DNA of 64,000 nucleotides from Streptomyces sp. NBC_01304. Lineage in GTDB: Bacteria; Actinomycetota; Actinomycetes; Streptomycetales; Streptomycetaceae. The translations under genes and the position numbers were made by a program. Positions 1 to 8,983 of this stretch are shown one piece after another. The stretch spans positions 2,666,001 to 2,730,000 of the forward strand of contig NZ_CP109055.1 of NCBI RefSeq assembly GCF_035975855.1. Reading direction: 5' to 3'. Every line of letters starts with the position of its first letter. Position 1 is the first letter of the stretch. The notes beneath the pieces are model-generated. The model searched no databases. It was not told the DNA's origin and was given only the letters and a program-made list of their open reading frames with translations.

Positions 1-1
1 G

Positions 2-1417
2 ATCTCGTACGCGGCCACGGGTGCCGGTCCGTACGGGGCCGCCGATCCGACGGTGCTCATGTACCGCACGGTGCACGAGGAGCCGCAGCTCGCTGAACTC
101 CCCGGCAGGTTGCGGGAGTTGGCGGCGGCCTGCCTGGCCAAGGATCCGGGGGCCCGGCCCTCGCTCGCGCGGCTCGGTGAGTGGGTGGGGCCGGCCGGGC
201 CGTACGGCGACTGGCTGCCCGAGCCCGTCACCGTACAACTGCACCGGCTCTCCACCGAGATCATGCGTGACCCGCGGTCACCGGGCGCGGAGCCGGCGCG
301 TCCCCCGGCCACGGAGCCGGAAGGCCCCCCGGCCGTGAGCCCGACTCCCCCACCCCTGGGCCAGTTCGGCCCGCCCACGCCCTTCGTGGACGGCCCGTAC
401 GCACCACCCCTGCAGCAGACCGTCACCCCGCCCGCTCCCCGCGGCCCGAGCCGCCGCCGTGTGCTGGCCGCGCTGTCCGTCACCGGGGTCGTGGCGGGTG
501 GCGGGGCCGTCGCCTGGGCGCTGCGGCCCGACGGCGAGGGCACCACCGGTGGCACGGGCGGCAAGGATCCGGGCGGTGGCGGGAAGACCGGGACCGGCGG
601 GACGACACCGCCCGCGTCCGGCTCCCTCTCCGACCGGCTTCCGAAGGCCATCCGCGACCGGGGCTCCCTCACCGTCGGCGCGGACATGTCCTACCCGCCC
701 ATGGAATCCATGGAGGAGGGCAAGCCCACCGGCATCGACGTGGACGTCGCCGACGCGCTCGGCCGGGAGCTCGACATCGAAGTCCGGTTCAAGACGGCGG
801 CGTTCGAATCGCTGCTCGGCGCACTGAGCACCGGCACCTATGACTTGGTCATGTCGGCGATGGTCGACACCGAGGACCGCCAGAAGGGCCTCGCGGAGGG
901 CAAGAAGACCGGCCCCGGCGTCGACTTCGTCGACTACTTCCGGGCCGGGCTCTCCCTCGTCGTGCGCAAGGGCAATCCGGACGGCATCACCCGCCCCGAG
1001 GACCTGTCGGGCAAGTCCGTGTCCGTGCAGTACGGCACGGTCTCGCAGGACTACCTGCGGGAACTGGACAAGAAGCTCCCCGAGGGGCTGCGCATCCGGG
1101 AGCACGAGACGTCGTTCGACATGTACGCCGATGTCGCCAAGGGCCGGTCCGCGGCCTGCCTCGACGAGTACCCGCTCGCGGCGTACACGGCCGCGACCCA
1201 CTCCGACGGCACGTCCCTCGAACTCGCCACCTCCCGGCCGATCGAGCCGGTCGCGCTCTACGGCATCGCGGTCGCCAAGTCCGCACCCGACCTGCGGGAC
1301 GCCGTACAGGCGGCCCTTGCCCGCCTCCTCAAGAGCGGCGAGTACACGAGGATCCTCAAGAAGTGGTCGGTGCCGGACGGCGCGGTGCGCAAGGCGGAGA
1401 TCAACGCGGGCCGCTGA
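2..1417 (+). CDS. Ser/Thr protein kinase C-terminus fused to extracellular solute-binding domain (5' partial)
   Basis: The reading frame is open from the left edge, so the kinase start lies outside. The first ~60 visible residues are the end of a Hanks-type kinase C-lobe, with HEEP and the subdomain XI arginine in KDPGARPSL. A Pro-rich linker follows, then one membrane segment after an RRR stop-transfer cluster (about visible residues 152-174), a Gly/Thr-rich spacer, and from about residue 214 a complete SBP_bac_3 domain (LPKAIRDRGSLTVGAD, then PMESMEEGKPTGIDVDVADAL). The architecture implies a membrane kinase whose outside sensor is a polar amino acid binding-protein fold. Ligand and kinase targets are unknown. 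The fusion is continuous in one frame, so it is not an assembly of two genes. Confidence 0.88.
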   Translation: MSYAATGAGPYGAADPTVLMYRTVHEEPQLAELPGRLRELAAACLAKDPGARPSLARLGEWVGPAGPYGDWLPEPVTVQLHRLSTEIMRDPRSPGAEPARPPATEPEGPPAVSPTPPPLGQFGPPTPFVDGPYAPPLQQTVTPPAPRGPSRRRVLAALSVTGVVAGGGAVAWALRPDGEGTTGGTGGKDPGGGGKTGTGGTTPPASGSLSDRLPKAIRDRGSLTVGADMSYPPMESMEEGKPTGIDVDVADALGRELDIEVRFKTAAFESLLGALSTGTYDLVMSAMVDTEDRQKGLAEGKKTGPGVDFVDYFRAGLSLVVRKGNPDGITRPEDLSGKSVSVQYGTVSQDYLRELDKKLPEGLRIREHETSFDMYADVAKGRSAACLDEYPLAAYTAATHSDGTSLELATSRPIEPVALYGIAVAKSAPDLRDAVQAALARLLKSGEYTRILKKWSVPDGAVRKAEINAGR

Positions 1418-1482
1418 CACGGGCGTTCAGCATTCCCGCTCGTAGTGCGCGGCAACCGCCCCGGCGGAAAGCAACGGCAGGG

Positions 1483-1923
1483 TCACACGGCCATTCTCTC
1501 CGCACGCGCAGCCCTCCCGACCGCCCACGGCGCGAGCTGGACAACCCCCCACGTGACCTCGACGACGAGGAACGCCCACAGCCACTGCGGGGCGCCGAGG
1601 GCGAGTGCGTACGCCATCCAGATCGAGAACAGCGTGCGCGCCGCACCGTCGTAAAGACCGTGCACGGGCAGCGGCCTGAGGAGACGAAGCACCGACCAGA
1701 CGACCACGACCGAGCCCATCAGATTCGCGTACAGGACCTGCATCGGGTCGAGTTCGGGCAGGACGCCAAGTCCCCATGCCTCGCCCAGCGACGACAGCAT
1801 GCGGTGCACCAGCTCGTACGTCCACGGCGTCGCGAAGCCCGCGGTGACGAGGAGGTCGTACCAGGCGCTGGCGCGTACGACGCGGGGGTAGGAGGGGCGG
1901 GTGGGGGTGAGGAATCGGATCAC
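1483..1923 (-). CDS. Small integral membrane protein, function unknown
   Basis: 146 residues with three or four hydrophobic stretches (around 25-40, 65-85, 95-115 and 120-135) and many aromatic residues. The N-terminus is short and basic (MIRFLTPTRPSYPR). I do not recognise a catalytic motif or named family; it looks like a conserved DoxX-sized membrane protein. It is transcribed divergently from the MerR gene, and its promoter has the long-spacer layout typical of MerR control, so it is probably the target of that regulator. It could be a transporter or stress-related membrane protein, but nothing in the sequence decides this. Confidence 0.7.
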   Translation of the reverse strand: MIRFLTPTRPSYPRVVRASAWYDLLVTAGFATPWTYELVHRMLSSLGEAWGLGVLPELDPMQVLYANLMGSVVVVWSVLRLLRPLPVHGLYDGAARTLFSIWMAYALALGAPQWLWAFLVVEVTWGVVQLAPWAVGRAARAERMAV

Positions 1924-1963
1924 GATGAGGGCTCCCAGTACGGTTCGGTCAGCGATCGCCTCA

Positions 1964-1994
1964 CGCTAAACAGTGGAGTACGGTCCAAGGTCAA
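1964..1994 (-). promoter_or_regulatory. MerR-type promoter for the membrane gene
   Basis: On the minus strand TTGACC (1989-1994) is followed, after 18-19 bp, by a TTAGC-type -10 (about 1964-1970). The spacer holds the dyad TGGA-N6-TCCA (1974-1987). An overlong spacer containing an inverted repeat is the hallmark of MerR-activated promoters. The predicted start site is about 35 nt upstream of the membrane-protein ATG. Confidence 0.5.
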
Positions 1995-2049
1995 GTTCAT
2001 CGGCCGCACCATGACGGGCGATGACGGGGATGGGTGGGGGCCACAGGGC

Positions 2050-2406
2050 ATGCGTATCGGAGAACTGGCCGCACAGACGGGCCTGAGCAGGGACGCCATC
2101 CGCTTCTACGAGAAGGTCGGCCTGGTCGCCGGAGAGCGGCTGGCCAACGGGTACCGCGACTTCTCTCCCGAGACGGTGGCCTGGCTCCAGTACGTGCGCA
2201 CCGCGCAGACCCTCGGCCTCTCCCTCGCGGAAATCGCCCGGCACGGCGCGGAGTTGCGCGAGCTGCCGGACTCCGCGGCGGCACTGTCCGCGCTGTTCGA
2301 GGAGAAGATCCAGGTCATCGACGCCCGCATGGCCGAACTGGGCGCGCTGCGTGCGGAACTCACGGCGCGGGTGGGTACGGGGTGTCCGCTGCGGGCGGCC
2401 GACTGA
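2050..2406 (+). CDS. MerR family transcriptional regulator
   Basis: 118 residues. The N-terminal winged helix is typical of MerR proteins (MRIGELAAQTGLSRDAIRFY then EKVGLV, and GYRDFSPETVAWL), followed by a dimerisation helix and a short tail ending GTGCPLRAAD with a single Cys. The ATG at 2050 is chosen because homology begins exactly there and a GGGTGGGGG stretch precedes it. The tail resembles the effector loop of small MerR sensors, but with one cysteine the metal or redox ligand cannot be assigned. Its likely target is the divergent membrane gene and possibly itself. Confidence 0.85.
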   Translation: MRIGELAAQTGLSRDAIRFYEKVGLVAGERLANGYRDFSPETVAWLQYVRTAQTLGLSLAEIARHGAELRELPDSAAALSALFEEKIQVIDARMAELGALRAELTARVGTGCPLRAAD

Positions 2407-2449
2407 CAATTCAGATGCCCCGCCGACGCGCCCCTGGCACCCTCGCCTC

Positions 2450-3073
2450 ATGGCCAGACGCATCAGACCCAGCCTCTACATCTCCGTCGACATCGAGGCC
2501 GACGGCCCCATCCCCGGCCCCTACTCGATGATCAGCTTCGGCGCGGCGGTCGCCGGACGGCAGGACGGGGAAGGGAAAGGGGACGGGGGCGGATGGCACC
2601 CCGCCGATCCCGAAGCCCAGACCTTCTATCGCGAACTCAAGCCCATCAGCGAGGAGTTCGTCCCCGAGGCGCTGGCCGTCAGTGGGCTCGATCGGGAGCG
2701 GTTGAAGGAGGAGGGGAGCGAACCCGCCCTTGCCCTGGGCGAGTTCACCCAGTGGGTGCGGGAGGTCAGTGGTGGTGGGGCGCAGCCTGTGATGTGTGGG
2801 TATCCGGCCTCGTACGACTGGACGTTCCTGTACTGGTACTTGATCCGCTTCACCGGTGAGAGCCCCTTCGGGCACTCGGGCTGTCTCGACATGAAGACGT
2901 TGTACGCGACGAAGGCGGGGCTGCCGTTGCGGGCGGTGGCCAAGGGGACCATGCCGCGGCATCTGCTGTCGCGGCGCAGGCACACCCATCACGCGCTGGA
3001 CGACGCGATCGAGCAGGCGGAGCTGCTGGGGAATCTGATGGCCTGGGACGGCGCCGCTGAGGGCGGCTCGTAG
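2450..3073 (+). CDS. DnaQ-like 3'-5' exonuclease family protein
   Basis: 207 residues. The three exonuclease motifs of the DEDDh superfamily are visible: Exo I DIEADG near residue 10, an Exo II-like GYPASYDWTF with its Asp, and Exo III HHALDDAIEQAE near the C-terminus. It is free-standing, without a polymerase domain. Members degrade DNA or RNA 3' ends; the substrate here is unknown. The start at the ATG inside CTCATGGCC is favoured because the beta strand carrying DIE begins a few residues later. It lies 9 bp upstream of the carbonic-anhydrase-like gene and is probably co-transcribed with it. Confidence 0.75.
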   Translation: MARRIRPSLYISVDIEADGPIPGPYSMISFGAAVAGRQDGEGKGDGGGWHPADPEAQTFYRELKPISEEFVPEALAVSGLDRERLKEEGSEPALALGEFTQWVREVSGGGAQPVMCGYPASYDWTFLYWYLIRFTGESPFGHSGCLDMKTLYATKAGLPLRAVAKGTMPRHLLSRRRHTHHALDDAIEQAELLGNLMAWDGAAEGGS

Positions 3074-3082
3074 GCTCGGGGC

Positions 3083-3679
3083 ATGCTGATCGAACATCGG
3101 GGCAAGAAGCCCGTGGTCCCCGAGTCCGCCTATGTCGCCCCCTCGGCCGTGCTCTGCGGAGCCGTCGTCCTGGGGGAACGCGCCCGCATCCTGCACGGCG
3201 CCGTGCTGAGCGCCGAGGACGGTGAGGTCCGTATCGGGGCGGATGTGGTGGTGATGGAGAACGCCCTGGTCCGGGGCCGGGCGGAGCATCCGGCCCGCAT
3301 CGGCGACGCGGTGCTGATCGGTCCGCACGCGCACGTCAACGGCGCCAGTGTGGAAGACGAGGTGTTCGTCGCGACCGGGGCGTCGATGTTTCCCGGTGCC
3401 GTGGCGGGGGCCGGCTCGGAGTTGCGGATCAACAGCGTGCTGCACGTCAACTCGCGGCTGCTGCCCGGCACCGTCGTCCCGATCGGATGGATCGCGGCCG
3501 GCGACCCGGCCGAGCTGTTCTCCCCCGACCGGCATGCCGACCTGTGGGAGAAGCAACGCGGGCTGGACTTCCCCGGCACCGTCTACGGGGTCTCGCGGGG
3601 CACGCCGATGCGCGACGTCATGGCCCGTCAGACCGACTTCTACGCGGCCCACAGGGACGATCGCCTGCTCGACGGCTGA
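3083..3679 (+). CDS. Gamma-carbonic anhydrase-like left-handed beta-helix protein
   Basis: 198 residues of hexapeptide repeats (VAPSAVLCG, VVLGERARI, ARIGDAVLIGPHAHVNG, VEDEVFVATGASM), forming the trimeric left-handed beta helix of gamma-class carbonic anhydrases and PaaY/YrdA-type proteins. Candidate metal-binding histidines lie in the IGPHAHVNG turn. Catalysis of CO2 hydration is possible but not established for most bacterial members; some instead act as acyltransferases or thioesterases. The gene follows the exonuclease closely on the same strand. Confidence 0.8.
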   Translation: MLIEHRGKKPVVPESAYVAPSAVLCGAVVLGERARILHGAVLSAEDGEVRIGADVVVMENALVRGRAEHPARIGDAVLIGPHAHVNGASVEDEVFVATGASMFPGAVAGAGSELRINSVLHVNSRLLPGTVVPIGWIAAGDPAELFSPDRHADLWEKQRGLDFPGTVYGVSRGTPMRDVMARQTDFYAAHRDDRLLDG

Positions 3680-3716
3680 CCACTCGCGGGCCACTTGAGC
3701 AGTGGCACGGTTCGGC

Positions 3717-4133
3717 TCAAGCCACGGCGCAGTCCGGGCACAGCCCCCGGTACGTCACCTCCGCCTCGGACACCGTGAAGCCGAGGCGTTCGGAGGCCGG
3801 GAGGTCGGCCAGGGGGTCACCGCCCGGGTGGACGTCGCGGATCGTGCCGCAGGACGTGCACATCAGGTGCTGGTGGGGGTGGTGGGCGTTCGGGTCGTAG
3901 CGCTTGGCCCGGCCGTCGGTGGCGACTTCGAGGACTTCGCCGAGGGTGACCAGTTCGCCGAGCGTGTTGTAGACCGTGGCGCGAGAGATCTCCGGCAGCC
4001 GGGCCGTGGCGAGTGCCAGGACCTCGTCCGCGGTGAGGTGGACGTGGTCGCCGTCGAACACCTCGGCAACCACCCGGCGCTGGGCGGTCATCCGCCAGCC
4101 ACGCCCACGAAGCCGTTCCAGCAGATCACTCAT
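3717..4133 (-). CDS. Fur family repressor, probably controlling katG
   Basis: 138 residues with the full Fur layout: winged helix (MTAQRRVVAEVF, and ISRATVYNTLGEL as recognition helix), then HHPHQHLMCTSCG with the metal-binding histidines and first CxxC, and a second CPDC at the C-terminus. Divergence from katG across a promoter with overlapping dyads indicates a FurA/CatR-type peroxide sensor that represses katG and itself. In S. reticuli and mycobacteria the equivalent gene precedes katG in the same direction, so the divergent order here differs. ATG 4133 is supported by homology. Confidence 0.88.
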   Translation of the reverse strand: MSDLLERLRGRGWRMTAQRRVVAEVFDGDHVHLTADEVLALATARLPEISRATVYNTLGELVTLGEVLEVATDGRAKRYDPNAHHPHQHLMCTSCGTIRDVHPGGDPLADLPASERLGFTVSEAEVTYRGLCPDCAVA

Positions 4134-4140
4134 GTCCACC

Positions 4141-4170
4141 AGCCTAACTGTGCAAAGTCCGAAGAATGAA
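4141..4170 (-). promoter_or_regulatory. Possible leaderless promoter of the Fur gene
   Basis: Minus-strand TAGGCT (4141-4146) lies 18 bp from TTCATT (4165-4170) and only 7 nt before the ATG at 4133. There is no good Shine-Dalgarno, so transcription would begin at or next to the ATG. Confidence 0.35.
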
Positions 4171-4188
4171 TCCGTACGGGTCTGGTCG

Positions 4189-4221
4189 TTCCATTGACTT
4201 GGATTTCGTCCATCGTAGGAT
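4189..4221 (+). promoter_or_regulatory. katG promoter with overlapping dyads
   Basis: TTGACT (4194-4199), 16 bp, TAGGAT (4216-4221). TCCA (4190-4193), TGGA (4200-4203) and TCCA (4209-4212) alternate across the -35 and spacer, giving two overlapping inverted repeats where a Fur dimer could block polymerase. The leader to katG is about 135 nt; GGAGGG at 4351-4356 is the ribosome site. Confidence 0.5.
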
Positions 4222-4272
4222 CGGTTCCGGCGACGGCCAAGGGACAAAGCAACAGTGGGCCAAGGGATGTGA

Positions 4273-6579
<2,307 letters not shown>

Positions 6580-6592
6580 GTTCCATCCTTTT

Positions 6593-6634
6593 GAGGCGTC
6601 CGCGCCGGCCGTACGTGGCCGACGCGGGCGCCTC
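6593..6634. terminator. Bidirectional stem-loop between katG and the ATPase gene
   Basis: 18-nt arms (6593-6610 and 6617-6634) pair at 16 positions plus wobble around a 6-nt loop. It sits between converging genes and there is no T-run. Confidence 0.6.
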
Positions 6635-7060
6635 TCAGTGTGTGGACACGTGGAGTTCGGCCCACACCGTCTTGCCGATGTCACGCGCGGTTACGCCCCA
6701 GGCGGTGGCGAGGGATTGGACGAGGAGGAGACCTCGTCCGGTCTCGGCTTCGGGGGCAGGGGCCTCGCCGAATCGCGGGGGTTGTTTCTCGGTACGTGCG
6801 TCACTGACCGCGATTCGCAGGGTGGCGCCGTCCAGGTGGAGGCCGAGCTCGAAGTCGCGCCCGGCGACGCGGCCGTGCGTCACGGCGTTCGCGGCCAGCT
6901 CGGCGACGATCGCTGCGGCGGCCTGCGAGGGTTCGGTGTCGTGCGGGATGCCCCAGGCGGCGAGTTGGGCCGTGGCCAGGTGGCGGGCGAGGCGGGCGCC
7001 GCGTGGGGTTGCGCTGATGCGCTGGGTCATGGCCAGGGGGTGGGTTGTTGCCGAGTGCAT
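6635..7060 (-). CDS. RsbW-like ATP-binding (HATPase) regulatory protein
   Basis: 141 residues with GHKL features: IVAELAANAVTHGRV (N box, Mg-binding Asn), LRIAVSDA (G1 box) and ETGRGLLLVQSLA (G2 box). Proteins of this size are anti-sigma-factor-like kinases or ATP sensors. Divergence from an XRE/DUF397 pair matches the whiJ-type three-gene arrangement common in Streptomyces, where such ATPases act with the HTH and DUF397 proteins in developmental or antibiotic control. The ATG at 7060 is preceded by a weak TAGGG; ATG 7030 is an alternative. Confidence 0.82.
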   Translation of the reverse strand: MHSATTHPLAMTQRISATPRGARLARHLATAQLAAWGIPHDTEPSQAAAAIVAELAANAVTHGRVAGRDFELGLHLDGATLRIAVSDARTEKQPPRFGEAPAPEAETGRGLLLVQSLATAWGVTARDIGKTVWAELHVSTH

Positions 7061-7103
7061 GGCCCTACGGTCACGCCTGCCGGGGTCACCCGGTCAGGGG
7101 CGA

Positions 7104-7132
7104 AACTCGTACGGTTTCGCAGCGTACGAGTT
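7104..7132. promoter_or_regulatory. Perfect palindrome between divergent whiJ-type genes
   Basis: AACTCGTACG (7104-7113), N9, CGTACGAGTT (7123-7132): ten-base arms with no mismatch, in the gap between the ATPase gene and the HTH gene. It is a likely autoregulatory site for the XRE protein. Confidence 0.6.
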
Positions 7133-7214
7133 CACGCACTGGACAGTACGCGTAACTGCCCGTAACCATGGGCGAGTTGGCGGGGACGTACGAGAGCGTC
7201 AGGGGTGACCCGTG

Positions 7215-8039
7215 ATGTCGTCAAGCACTACCGAGCCGGAACCGTCCGATGGGCTCAAAGCCTTCGGTGCCGTACTGAAGAGCTTCCGCAAGCACGCCTC
7301 CTACACGCAGGAGTCGCTGGCCTCGGAGATCGGCTACTCCACTCACTTCCTGGCCTCGGTGGAGCAGGGCAGAAGGCTGCCGCCGCAGCGGTTCGTGGAC
7401 CAGTGCGAGGCGAGCCTCGACGCGTTCGGCACGCTGCGAGTGGCGGCCAACCAGCTGGCACGCCAACCCGGGATCGCGTCCTGGTTCCGACATTGGGCCC
7501 ACCTGGAGCAGGACGCGGTGAGCCTCTACACCTTCGAATCGCGGCTCGTTCCGGGCCTGTTGCAGACCGAGGCGTACGCCAGGACGCTCTTCGAGGAGCG
7601 CGAGCCGCCGCTGACCGACGAGCAGATCGAGCACCAGCTCACGGCCCGCGCGGAACGGCAGCAACTGCTCCTCGACCGCCCCAACTCGACGTACAGCTTC
7701 ATCGTCGAGGAGCACGTGGTGACGAGGCCCACCGGGGGCGCCGCGGTCATGCGTGAGGTGATCGACCGCATGCTGGAGCGCACGTCGCCACGGAACGTGA
7801 AGCTGCAGATCATGCCTCAATCACGGGGAGTTCATCCCGGATTGGACGGCCCGATTCAGCTCCTCGAAACCCCGGACAACCGGTGGTACGGGTACCTGGA
7901 GGGCCAGGAGAACGGGCAGTTCGTCTCCGACCCCAAAGTGATCAGCACGCTCCACCGACGGTATGCGAAACTGCGGACGCAGGCCCTCACCCCCGAGGAT
8001 TCCGTGGGCCTGTTGGAGCGTCTGCGAGGAGCGCTATGA
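7215..8039 (+). CDS. XRE family HTH protein with DUF5753 domain (whiJ-like)
   Basis: 274 residues. An N-terminal HTH_31/XRE domain (FGAVLKSFRKHA, TQESLASEIGYSTHFLASVE) is followed by a long DUF5753 region (WFRHWAHLEQDAVSLYTFES, LVPGLLQTEAYARTLF, and WYGYLEGQENGQFV near the end). Such regulators work in pairs with DUF397 proteins. Here the stop overlaps the DUF397 start in an ATGA, so the two are translationally coupled. A GTG three bases upstream (7212) is an alternative start; AGGGG lies at 7201-7205. It is probably controlled through the 7104-7132 palindrome. Confidence 0.92.
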   Translation: MSSSTTEPEPSDGLKAFGAVLKSFRKHASYTQESLASEIGYSTHFLASVEQGRRLPPQRFVDQCEASLDAFGTLRVAANQLARQPGIASWFRHWAHLEQDAVSLYTFESRLVPGLLQTEAYARTLFEEREPPLTDEQIEHQLTARAERQQLLLDRPNSTYSFIVEEHVVTRPTGGAAVMREVIDRMLERTSPRNVKLQIMPQSRGVHPGLDGPIQLLETPDNRWYGYLEGQENGQFVSDPKVISTLHRRYAKLRTQALTPEDSVGLLERLRGAL

Positions 8040-8287
8040 GCACCCACGAACTGGCCTGGTTCAAGAGCAGTTACAGCAGCGGTTCCAGCGGCGACTGTGT
8101 AGAAGTCGCCCTCTCCTGGCACAAGTCCAGTTACAGCGGCGACTCAAGCGGCGATTGCGTAGAAATCGCCACCTGCCCCACCACCATCCACATCCGCGAC
8201 TCCAAGCACCCCGAAGGCCCCCAGCTCACCCTCTCCCCCAAGGCCTGGCAGACCTTCCTGGCACACGCCGTCGCCCCGCGTGGATAA
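8036..8287 (+). CDS. DUF397 protein with duplicated N-terminal half-repeat
   Basis: 83 residues. A complete DUF397 domain (WHKSSYSGDSSGDCVEIA, then IHIRDSKHPEGPQLTLSPKAW) is preceded by a second copy of only its first ~18 residues (WFKSSYSSGSSGDCVEVA). DUF397 proteins are partners of XRE/DUF5753 regulators in Streptomyces, and coupling to the upstream HTH gene fits that role. The partial duplication makes the protein longer than the usual ~60-65 residues. Confidence 0.88.
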   Translation: MSTHELAWFKSSYSSGSSGDCVEVALSWHKSSYSGDSSGDCVEIATCPTTIHIRDSKHPEGPQLTLSPKAWQTFLAHAVAPRG

Positions 8288-8960
8288 GCCCGACATCGAA
8301 GCGATCCTCGACCACATCGAGGCCTCCCACGCCCGCCTGGCCGCCACCACGGCCAAGCTCGACGATGCCCAACTCGACGCGCCCTCAAGGCTCCCCGGCT
8401 GGACCCGCAGGGACACGCTCGACCACATCGCCGGGGCCGCCGACGCCTACGTACGCCTGCTGAACCTGGCCCGCATCGGCACGCCACACCCCGCAGCACC
8501 CGGCGACGGCGACGGCGACGTACAGCAGGGCCTTGAGCGGATGCTCGATGACGCGCGACGGATGCCGTACGAGGCATGGGACGTCCTGGTCACCGCGAAG
8601 GCGGGATACCGGCATCCGGCCTGGTTCACGCTGTACCGGTGCTGGCGGGAGCTGGAGACGCACCATGTCGACCTGGGGTCGGGGTACGAGTCGGCCGACT
8701 GGCCGCAGGCGTACGTGAGTTGGGCCCTCGACGGCACCCTCGTCGCGCTCGCCGCACGCGGCTTCCCGCTCGGCCGGGTCGAAGCGACCGACCTGGGCCG
8801 CACCTGGACCCTGTCCCCCGCCGGACCGGCGATCGAGGCTCCCGGCCACGCCCTGCTCGGCTGGCTCAGCGGTCGCTCGCCCGCACCCGGGAACGGGTCC
8901 GGGGCCGGGGTCCCGCAGCCGCCTGACTGGCCGCTGCCCCCGACCCCGGCTTGGGGTTGA
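8280..8960 (+). CDS. Maleylpyruvate isomerase / mycothiol-dependent DinB-like enzyme
   Basis: 226 residues of the MDMPI N-terminal four-helix fold. SRLPGWTRRDTLDHIAGAAD carries the first metal-binding His, and WRELETHHVDLGSGY carries the second histidine cluster, matching DinB/MDMPI metal sites. Family members use mycothiol for isomerisation or thiol transfer; the substrate here is unknown. The GTG start overlaps the DUF397 gene by 8 bp, placing it in the HTH-DUF397 operon, but the functional link is unclear. The C-terminal tail is Pro-rich and looks disordered. Confidence 0.78.
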   Translation: MDKPDIEAILDHIEASHARLAATTAKLDDAQLDAPSRLPGWTRRDTLDHIAGAADAYVRLLNLARIGTPHPAAPGDGDGDVQQGLERMLDDARRMPYEAWDVLVTAKAGYRHPAWFTLYRCWRELETHHVDLGSGYESADWPQAYVSWALDGTLVALAARGFPLGRVEATDLGRTWTLSPAGPAIEAPGHALLGWLSGRSPAPGNGSGAGVPQPPDWPLPPTPAWG

Positions 8961-8983
8961 ACTCACCCTGGTACAAGGGCAAC

